Part shown: positions 44,676 to 52,862 of the stretch, in pieces
Layout: each line of letters starts with the position of its first letter
How positions within the stretch are numbered: the first letter of the stretch is position 1
Origin: Leptidea sinapis
Taxonomy: Eukaryota; Arthropoda; Insecta; Lepidoptera; Pieridae
Assembly: GCF_905404315.1 (NCBI RefSeq)
Contig: NC_066278.1
Location: forward strand, 140,001 to 204,000
Direction: 5' to 3'
Length of the DNA: 64,000 bases
Program-made: the position numbers and the translations under genes
Notes under the pieces: generated by a model
What the model was told of the DNA's origin: nothing
Database searches by the model: none
Seen by the model: the letters and a program-made list of their open reading frames with translations, nothing else

Positions 44676-44765
44676 AAAGGCAAAAAGTAAGTACCGCCAT
44701 CCGACGTCGGCTGGGTGCGCTGGGGGGCTTGCCAGCCCCCCAGACCCCTCGCGCGGCGATAGCAA
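44671..44765 (+). repeat. GC-rich hairpin block abutting 28S (copy 2)
   Basis: Starts GTTAGAAAGGCAAAAAG, contains the same GGGGGGCTTGCCAGCCCCCC stem-loop as 1853-1942, and ends CGGCGA at the 28S boundary. Confidence 0.55.
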
Positions 44766-44782
44766 CTATGACTCTCTTGAGA

Positions 44783-44840
<58 letters not shown>

Positions 44841-44856
44841 GCTGTCCCTATCTACT
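44766..44856 (+). rRNA. 28S fragment spanning R2 and R1 sites (copy 2)
   Basis: As 1943-2039, including the altered R2 site CTTGAGATAGCC, up to the R1 target (44843-44856). Confidence 0.85.
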
Positions 44857-46213
44857 TCGACTTCGTCGTCGGCTCTCGCAGTAAGCGGACGTGTTCTGTG
44901 TTCTCTGCGTTAGTCGCCGCCCAAGTTCTCGTGTGTAATCGCTATTAGCAGTTCGTCTAGCCAATCGCGTCGAGTGGGTGGAGCCTGTGTGCGACGTTAG
45001 CAAGTGACCGTGTAGTGGGAGGAGCTAAGGTGCGTACGTGACCGGAGTTAATCCTGATTGATTTACGACGGTCATTAGCTAATTACTTTGTTTACTTTAT
45101 TTCTTTTGTGTTTATTTTTTGCAAGTCATTTTCTTTTGTGTGTGGATTTTATTATAGTAATTAGTTAACGACTTTGTATTTTAATATTCTTTGTGTTTTA
45201 TTATAACTTATTGACATTACATTATATAGATAGCTTATAGGAATTACTTTGTAATAGGTATTAGGTAGGTACTTAGTATTTAGTTAGTTAGTGTTAGGGA
45301 AGAGACAGGACTCTTTGTAGGTATAAGACTACTTTTCTTTTATTTTGTGTATTGAATTGCAACTATGGACAATTCCGCTGCAGTCACCGGAGGAGGTACT
45401 GGAGGCTCTGAGAAGGAAGCTGGAGCCTAGTATGAGTGGTCAAAAGAGCAAAGACGGAATGTCGATGAAGGACCAGGACATAGAGGACCTTATTGAGCTG
45501 GCCAACACAGCGGGCAGCACTATTATGTCGGCCGCTTCTGGGCCCACAAATAAACTGAAAAAGGCGGACCTCGGCCTCATTGGCACCCAGGTGCAGCGGC
45601 TTACAGCGGTTGTGGCGACCCTGTCAGGGAGGCTTTTGAAGGCGAAGGAGACGGAAAGAGCCGTCCCCATTACAGCTGGCGTTACCCCCCCAGGGAATAC
45701 ATACGCGAGTATGTTGAGGACGGGTAGGATGGCGACCCAACCCAAGCCGCAGAGGATGGGTGCATCAATCGCGGTGTACCCCATGGAGAGCAGCGGTCTG
45801 AGCACTGCAGACGAAACGAAGGCTACCTTAAAAGAGGCCATTAATCCCCACACAATGGGATTGCAGGTGGCGCGTCTACGCAAGGTAGAAAACGCAGGAG
45901 TTGTCCTCCAGACGCGCAGCAAGGAGGACTTAGAAAAGATAAAGAAGGCCATGTCCGCGACCTTGAAACTGCAGGAGACTGGACAAAGGACACCCTTGGT
46001 GGCAATCCTCAACATCCAGGGCCATGTTCAGGATGGAGAAGAACTCCTCGGAGCACTGCGTCAGCAGAACTTCTCCGAGGTTGACGCCAAGGAAGGCTTC
46101 CCAAGGGTGGCCTTCTACAAGAAAACGAAAGGAGGTTCGTGCACAACAGTAGTGTCAGCCTGCAGTGCACAGTGGCGGGACAGACTGATGTCGAGGGAGA
46201 GGGTGTATATCGA
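44857..46213 (+). mobile_element. R1 fragment, 5' end to middle of ORF1
   Basis: Correctly inserted at the R1 target with a recognisable R1 5' end (CGTCGTCGGCTCTCG), diverged 5' UTR and part of ORF1. It stops inside ORF1 at RERVY and is joined to TTGAGACTCAGCC of the 28S 3' end. R1 copies normally lose their 5' end, not their 3' end, so this break arose after insertion, removing the rest of R1 and about 1.1 kb of 28S. Confidence 0.85.
45364..46213 (+). pseudogene. R1 ORF1 remnant
   Basis: The start codon with its Asp (ATGGAC, 45365) is followed by a deletion of about 50 codons that also shifts the frame. The continuing frame reads PLQSPEEVLEALRRKLEP and aligns with residues 54 to about 332 of the complete R1 ORF1, including IGTQVQRLTAVVATL and QRTPLVAILN. 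The zinc knuckles are lost at the 28S junction. Identity to the complete R1 is clearly below 100 percent, so it is an older or different R1 lineage. Confidence 0.85.
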
Positions 46214-46247
46214 TTGAGACTCAGCCCTACGCCAGGTGATTCGTCCG
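46213..46247 (+). rRNA. 28S 3'-terminal remnant
   Basis: TTGAGACTCAGCCCTACGCC through the 3' end of 28S, fused to R1 ORF1. Confidence 0.75.
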
Positions 46248-46472
46248 AGGACGCATCGTCGCCGAGCAGAGTTGTGTGTGTGCAAACGAACAACAGCCAA
46301 CATAATATTATAATAACATAATAATATAATATTATCATGATATTTCGTCGTGACGGACGCGTCACGCGATTTCTCATGATTATAAAATTTTACAATATAT
46401 TATTATTTATTATAGTTGAAAGACGTGGTTGTTGTACACGGCGACTACTCTAATGATAACGAGTACGATCAT
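46248..46472 (+). other. Spacer fragment ending at telomeric repeats (copy 2)
   Basis: Near-identical to 22836-23057 and stops at the same base, ...CGATCAT, before (CCTAA)n. Confidence 0.78.
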
Positions 46473-46493
46473 CTAACCTAACCTAACCTAACC
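46473..46493 (+). repeat. Telomeric (CCTAA)n run, left flank of TRAS-E
   Basis: Four units; the inverted segment of TRAS-E begins directly after. Confidence 0.8.
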
Positions 46494-46760
46494 CACCACT
46501 ACGATGTTCTTCGTGGTGAGTTTAGGATACTGTATTACCTTGAGGTCATGGTCCAAGACCGCTACAGCCGCCTTAACAGTTCCCTCATCCGTCTCAGCAC
46601 ACTGAAAGACCCGCACACCTCTGTGGCTTCTCATCGCCTTTTCAGCACCGACATACGGTTCTTGGAGGAGCGCCACTGCGACTCCGCGCTTTGCAGCTTC
46701 AATTAAAAGCTCGTTCGTCGCTAAGTTCTTCTTCTGAAGGTTAGCTTGTACGATCTTGTA
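46494..46760 (-). pseudogene. TRAS-E ORF2 N-terminal part (inverted)
   Basis: Minus-strand frame reading IVQANLQKKNLATNELLIEA, LLQEPYVGAEKAM, then a KAAVAVLDHDLKVIQ segment and TTKNIVVVG, which is the first third of the endonuclease. It runs without a stop into telomeric repeats at 46493. It is colinear with and continued by 48626 onward on the other strand. Confidence 0.85.
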
Positions 46761-46785
46761 ATGGTTTTGTACGCCTGGGGCGCCT

Positions 46786-47537
46786 TTAGCAATACGCTAT
46801 GGTTGATCTGGCAAGTTCATCCCATTTTCGCCGAATGGGACAGTCTAGGCTAAATGCGTTGTGGTCGGTTCGCTCTTGTTTTGCTTTGACGCAGTTTTGG
46901 CATCGGGGTGGGACACCCGCCAGCCGATCAGCGCACTCACTTCGGAGTTGTGGATCTCCGCAATGGCTGCATAAATCCGCTGTTTCCCTGCAAAATCGTT
47001 TCCCGTGGCCATAGCCCAGGCAGCGCGTGCACTGAAGCAGCGGGGTCTGGTCTTCGACCCTCACCCGTTGCAGATCAATATGCAGATAACCTTTCTCCGT
47101 GGCTCCCCAGATGGTGGGGGACACGCTTATTACGACATTATTGGTGTGAGAGTTTCTCGTCCTTCTCCTGAATTTCACCTCTACCCGATCCTCGCCTATT
47201 TCAAGGTTATGAAATATATCCTTATTCTGATTTTTTAACGCTCTAAGTATGTCTTCGTCTGTGTTTACGGTTAGGACGCCCTTAAGGATCAAAAGTGGGT
47301 CTTTGTTTTTCACCTCAACGGTGAGGTCTGTCCTTTCCTTCTCCAACTTGTTTTTAATCTTGCATCTTTCTGCCTGTCTTTTGCCTTCCTTACTTTTTCA
47401 ACCTTGACCCAACCTTCTTTTGCGTCGAGTGCATTTTTTAATTTCTCCAAGACCTCTTCACCCGTTTCCGTTTCGTCCTTTGATGTGACTACAATTGATT
47501 GCAATGTATTTCTCAAGGGTGAATCTGCAGATTGCAA
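46786..47537 (-). pseudogene. TRAS-E ORF1 (inverted), partial and frameshifted
   Basis: Minus-strand segments 47537-47310 and 47346-46786 encode LQSIVVTSKDETETG, ALDAKEGWVKVEKVRKAKDR, a frame change near 47345, then LTVEVKNKDPLLILKG, ISVSPTIW and three knuckles: CTRCLGYGHGKRFC, CSHCGDPQLRSEC, and a third starting CQNC and ending DHNAFSLDC. It ends IAYC. The N-terminal half seen in other copies (the SIG-WE motif and coiled coil) is not found upstream, so it was deleted or has diverged. Confidence 0.85.
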
Positions 47538-48625
47538 TATGTACCTCTTGAAGAGAGGAGCAGCTTAAGCTCAAACTCGGGTGGTCTAAGTCCAGGGACT
47601 CCTGAGTTATTCTATATAATACAATTTTGTCAGTCCGTCTGTGTGTAGGTTATGCTTAAAAATAATTCAATTTTAATATTATTATGTTCACTAAAACGTG
47701 TCACCCTTAGCCGCTTCTTTGTGGAATGTTCTATTTTTAGAACAATTGTCAAAAAAATTTAAAATAGGTGTCTCTTGAAAGGTGAGAGCTTAAACTAACT
47801 ATTTTAATTATAATAATAAACCAGTATATTGGGGTTCAGGCCCGAGGGTGTACCAAGTTAATCCTTCGTGTTTTGTGAAATTTGGATTTAGTAAGTAAGA
47901 TTTGGAGAAATTAGTTAGGTATTTTGAAAATTTAAAAAGTGATTATAGATCAGGAGATGGTTGTCCAGACGGGACTTATTAAATTTTTTGGAAAAACAAG
48001 CGGAAATTAAGGAAAGAGGAAATTACCAACTTAATTGTGCGGTTGTTAACGCGGGAGGTTAACTTGGTAACACTTACAAAATTTTAAATTAAAGTATAAA
48101 AATTTCCAAAAAATTACTATGTGTAGGGTGTGCTGGTGGCTTCGATTTCCCGGGTTGTCGCTGGTACAGCTGCAGGGGTCCTGGAGTTCTGGTCTTTGCA
48201 AAGTTACGCTTTTGCAAAACTGGCCGCAGGGTCACTATCAGATGGAGGCAGTTGAGTCTTCTAGCACCTCAGGTCACGCTGTGCTGCACTATCTTGAGGA
48301 TGGTACCTTTCCCCTTTGCTAGAAATTTCCAAGCGTGGGGTCAAAATGTGCCGCCCAACGGGGCGCAACTTTTAGCAGTAGTAAAAAGGGGGTTTGTCGA
48401 TCTTATTTCGGCGGCGCACTCACTTTTCACTTTTAAGGAGCAGTTTTTTGTCACTATTAGTCACTTTTTTTAATCAGATTTTCGTTCGTTGGAATCTCTG
48501 TCTCGAGACGAATCCGTGGATATGTCACTCTGCTAACTTGAAGATAAAAATACCACAACTAATATTTTTCGAACGCGGAGCGATGCGATTCTGCTGCTTA
48601 CTGCGCGGCTATTTGTACGAGACTC
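47538..48625 (-). other. Probable TRAS-E leader (inverted), no coding signal
   Basis: About 1.1 kb between the inverted ORF1 and the inversion point. It has no match I can see to the other TRAS leaders and no YY1-like clusters. It may be the leader of this subfamily. Short frames here have no recognisable product. Confidence 0.45.
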
Positions 48626-51600
48626 AGTAGTGGTGGGGATCCAGACCAGCGCCTGGAGGATCGCTCTTGTCTCTTATTACTTCGAGCCAGACCATCCCAT
48701 ACAGCCCTATCTAGATAAGCTGAAAGCTATTGGCAAGGAAGTGGGACCTGGGTTCTTGATAATTGGGGGGGACGCAAATGCCAAAAGTCCATGGTGGGGA
48801 AGCCTGACGGAAGACTGTCAGGCGCTCTGGGAGAGATGGGCCTTAACGTCGTAAATCAGGGGGAAATTCCGATCTTCGACACCATTAGAGGGGGCCAGAG
48901 GTACAGCAGTTACGTCGATATTACCGCATGTTCATTGGATATTATGGACTTGGTGGACGACTGGAGAGTAGACGAAGGTCTCACGAGCTCTGACCACAAT
49001 GGCATCCTCTTTAGGATTTTGCTGAAAAGATCTAAAGGCATTGAAATCCAGAGAACAACCAGACTCTTCAACACGCGTAAAGACAATTGGTGTGATTTTC
49101 GTTCGAAGCTTAGTCAATTGATGCAAGCAAACCATATCACCACAACTACCATAGACAACTTCACAACACCAGAACAAATAGATGAAACAATAAATAAATA
49201 TACAAACTTTATCAATGAAGCATGTACCCATTCAATGCCTTTAAAGAAATCCTTTGAGGTTCTGAGGATGCCTTGGTGGTCTGAGAAAGTGGAGATACTG
49301 AAAAAGGAAGTAGCCACCAAAAAGCGAAGAATCCGATGTGCTGCACCTGTCCGAAGGATAAAGGTCGTCGAAGAGTACCTGAAAGAGAAAGAGGAATACG
49401 AACGTGAGGCGGCAAAAGCCCAGATAGATAGCTGGAAGGACTTCTGTGCTAAGCAAGGAGTCTGGAAGGGGATTTACCGGGTGATTGGGCGGGTAACTTC
49501 CAGGAAAGAGGACCTACCACTAGTAAGCAACGGGAAAGTGATGAACACAAAGGGCTCCGTAAAACTCCTAGCGGAAACATTTTATCCTGAGGATGACGCA
49601 AACTGCGACAACACAGAGCATCGCGACATCAGGAGAAACACGGACCTGGTGAACTTTGGCGAGCAAAATGAATCTTGCGATCCTCCGTTTACGATGTCCG
49701 AACTTATGCTGGCTTGCAGGTCCTTTAATCCGAAAAAGGCTCCAGAAGCAGACGGCTTCACAGCCGATATATGCTCGCACGCTATCAAAACTGAGCCCGG
49801 TCTAGCCTTATCTCTGCTAAATAAATGCCTGCAGCTTCACTACTTTCCGGAGACTTGGAAAGAGGCCATTGTTATAGTACTGCGAAAGCCTGGGAAGAGT
49901 GACTATACATCGCCAAAGGTGTAGACCGATTGGGCTTCTACCTATACTTGGAAAAATCTATGAGAAGATGTTGGTGGCCCGACTCAAATTCTACCTGATC
50001 CCTAGGATGAGTACTCGCCAGTACGGATTCATGCCACAGAGGAGTACCGAAGACTCCCTCCATACACTAGTACGGCACATCAACGCAAAGTTAAATAAAA
50101 GGAAAATAGTGACACTGGTCTCACTGGACATAGAGGGAGCCTTCGATAGTGCCTGGTGGCCAGTTATAAGAGTCCGATTGGCTGAGGAAAACTCTCCACT
50201 GAATCTGAGAAGGGTCATTGACAGTTATCTGGAAAATAGAAAAGTTAGAGTGAGGTATGCGGGAGAGGAATATGCGAGAGCCACCAATAAAGGCTGTGTC
50301 CAGGGATCTATAGGAGTTCCCATACTGTGGAACCTTTTGTTGGACCCTCTCTTAAGATACCTACAGGGTAGGGGTGATTACTGTCAGGCTTTCGCAGACG
50401 ACGTCATGCTTGTCTTTCAGAAAACTATTGCGATGGTGTTAACTCGTAAACACAAATATGATATCCCGCGTCTGACCATGGGTGGTGTTGCCATTACAAT
50501 AGTAACAGAACTAAAAATCTTGGGTGTCATCATCGATAACAAGCTGACCTTTAATTCTCATGTTGCTAGCGTATGCAGGAGGGCCCTGGGGGTGTATAAA
50601 CAATTGGAAAGAGCAGCAAAGGCTAGTTGGGGTCTCCATCCCGAAGTTATTAGGATTATCTATGTGGCCACTATAGGACCAATCATCTTGTACGCCTCCA
50701 GTGTATGGGCTTCAGCAGCCAAAAAATTAGGAGTCAGAAAACAGCTGGGCACTGTTCAACGTGGAATCACCCAAAAAATGTGCAAAGCCTACCGAACTGT
50801 TTCTCTAAATTCCGCACTACTCCTGACAGGGATCCTTCCACTCGATCTTCGAGTTCTAGAGGCGGCTTCTCTGTACGAGATCAAAAAGGGTAGATCATAT
50901 TCCAAACTCTGTGATAGAGAGATAGAACATGTTGCCTCTGTCAAAGAATCCCCGCATCCTGCTCTGCATATTGATCTGGAGGTCAAGAACCTGATAGATC
51001 AAGAGAAATTTGATGCTCAGAATGAACATGACATCCGTATCTTTACGGATGGTAGCAAGATTGAAGGAAAGGTTGGTGCCTCCATATCCTTTTGGAGCGG
51101 AAACACCGAGACCAGGGCTCTCAAGCTTGTCCTACCAAGATACGCAACCGTATACCAGGCTGAGCTCTTGGCGATATGCAGAGCAACTAGAGAGATCGGG
51201 ATGGCCGTGGGGCAGTCATTTGGGATCTTTAGTGACTCAATGGCAGCCCTTATGACTATTGTGAATAACAATTCTCTACATCCCCTAGCCGTAGAAACCA
51301 GAGAAAATCTGAGATCTGCATTCCTTCAGAACAAAACGGTGGACCTGTTTTGGATAAAAGCTCACGCAGGCTTGGCGGGGAATGAGAGAGCCGATGAATT
51401 GGCAAAAGATGCTGCTTTAAATTCTAAGCGGAGGCCAGACTACGACATGTGTCCGATCTCATTCATTAGGCGTAGCCTTCGAGAGGATACTCTTGACGTG
51501 TGGAACCAAAGATACAAGGGAGAGGAAACAGCCTCCATAACAAAGATATTTTTCCCGGACGTAGTGGAGGCATACCGAATAGTTAGGAGGCATGTACTGA

Positions 51601-51899
51601 CTAATATAACAACGCAGATTATGACAGGGCACGGCGGATTCGCTCAGTATTTGAACCGCTTCAAATGCAGGGAGAGCCCATCTTGCATCTGTGATCCCGA
51701 CGAAGCAGAAACGGTACCACATATTTTGCTAAGCTGTCCAGTTTTTATGCGAGAAAGATTTGATATCGAACAGTTACTAGATATAAAACTTACAATTGAT
51801 TCCATTAGTACCCTTATGAACAGCAAAAATAGACAAATTTTTATAGAATACTGTGTGAAACTATGTCAAAGGGTGATTAACAGAAATAAAAGTGGTTAA
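48626..51899 (+). pseudogene. TRAS-E ORF2 remainder (endonuclease, reverse transcriptase, RNase H), broken
   Basis: Continues the inverted N-terminal part. Frames 48630-48854, 48791-49924 and 49899-51899 overlap, with frameshifts near 48810 and 49915. Endonuclease: IGGDANAKSPWWGS and SSDHNGI. Reverse transcriptase: FNPKKAPEADGFTADI, LDIEGAFDSAWW, CVQGSIGVP and FADDVMLVF, after which about 45 codons are missing before TIAMVLTRKHKYD. RNase H: IFTDGSKIEGK, YQAELLAI, IFSDSMAAL and HAGLAGNERADELAK. A terminal knuckle starts CICD and ends HILLSC. The last piece is open for 666 codons. The protein is closest to TRAS-D by eye. Confidence 0.88.
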
Positions 51900-52033
51900 A
51901 TTATGATTAATGATATCGTGTAGCATTTGCGTAAAGCATTAGAAGATAGATAATAAGTTAATTAAATGTATAAAAAATTGTAATTGTAATAGTTAAGATC
52001 CTAATAATAAGCTAGAAGAGTGCTATAAAGTAA

Positions 52034-52085
52034 AAAATGGAAATAAGGGGCAATATTGGCATATATTGCCCCTTATTTCCATTTT
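52034..52085. repeat. Perfect palindrome in TRAS-E 3' UTR
   Basis: Arms 52034-52056 and 52063-52085 are exact reverse complements (core GGAAATAAGGGGCAATAT) around the 6-base loop TGGCAT. Could be an RNA stem-loop or a small fold-back insertion. Confidence 0.9.
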
Positions 52086-52124
52086 ATCTATCCTTATTTC
52101 CTACAATATTTGTTATATATAAAA

Positions 52125-52131
<7 letters not shown>

Positions 52132-52167
<36 letters not shown>
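52132..52167 (+). repeat. (AT)n microsatellite
   Basis: About 18 uninterrupted AT units. Confidence 0.9.
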
Positions 52168-52171
<4 letters not shown>

Positions 52172-52386
52172 ATAAGTAGATAACATTGAAACATAACCTA
52201 TTCTTAGATATAAATGGTACAAAAAGTTGTAAATAGATATAAGGCCTAGTAGTTTTTAGCATTAAATTTGTAAAAAAAAAGAAAAATATTATGTATACTA
52301 TTATAATAAAATAAAGAACGCAATGTTCCTGATTATGTTAGGGGTAAAGCAACAACACCCTGTGATGGCGGGTGCATAAAAAAAAA

Positions 52387-52495
52387 AACCTAACCTAACC
52401 TAACCTAACCTAACCTAACCTACCCTAACCTAACCTAAACTAACCTAACCTAACCTAACCTAACCTAACCTAACCTAACCTAACCTAACCTAACC
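52387..52495 (+). repeat. Longest telomeric (CCTAA)n run, between TRAS-E and TRAS-F
   Basis: About 21 units over 109 bp, with variants CCTAC/CCCTAA and CTAAACT near 52425-52442. Follows the TRAS-E poly(A). Confidence 0.9.
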
Positions 52496-52862
52496 GAGAT
52501 AGCACTGCTGAGGGGTTGTTTTTTGCCTCCCTTACTTCGGGTCCTCACCTGAAAAATCAGGGAGTGGTCTCCAAAGATGGGGGCAACGAATATACACAAA
52601 ACTGCACTTGAAAATTTATATGTCGCCGATCTTGTTCGCGCACAATATCCTTTTTAAAATTTTGCGAATTTAGTTTTTTGTTCATAGAATTTCCAAAAAT
52701 TCATCAATTTTCACCAAACTAACACTGTTTGTGAGAACTAATTAGCGCGCATCTAATGATATATCACTTGACTATTTTTACACTAAGAACCTATTTTTAC
52801 AATTTTTCATGCACGGAGTGACTTAAAATCGTAACGTTCCCACTGGCGGTTTGAACCAGACT
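52496..52862 (-). repeat. Inverted TRAS leader segment
   Basis: Reverse complement of about 35785-36149, reaching the very 5' end of the element (GGTTTGAACCAGACT). Includes the inverted GATCGGCGACATAT motif at 52618-52631. Confidence 0.85.

Larger units (their letters stand above)
51900..52377 (+). other. TRAS-E 3' UTR
   Basis: AT-rich, with a perfect 23-bp-arm hairpin (52034-52085), an (AT)n tract (52132-52167) and the end GGTGCAT before poly(A). Confidence 0.75.
46494..52388 (+). mobile_element. TRAS-E retrotransposon with inverted 5' segment
   Basis: One element in two orientations. 46494-48625 is reversed and carries the leader, ORF1 and the first 90 or so codons of ORF2 on the minus strand, ending at NIVVVG. 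48626-52388 continues ORF2 on the plus strand from VVGIQ and ends in poly(A) followed by telomeric repeats. The two breakpoints share GTAGTGGTGGG. This is the structure made by twin priming during target-primed reverse transcription. Confidence 0.85.

Noticed and set aside
48119..48630. Short plus-strand frames in the inverted TRAS-E leader
   Set aside because: No motif, overlapping each other in different frames, and located in a non-coding leader.
52387..52495. Possible CRISPR array or satellite
   Set aside because: Units are 5 bp with no spacers; this is the insect telomeric repeat.
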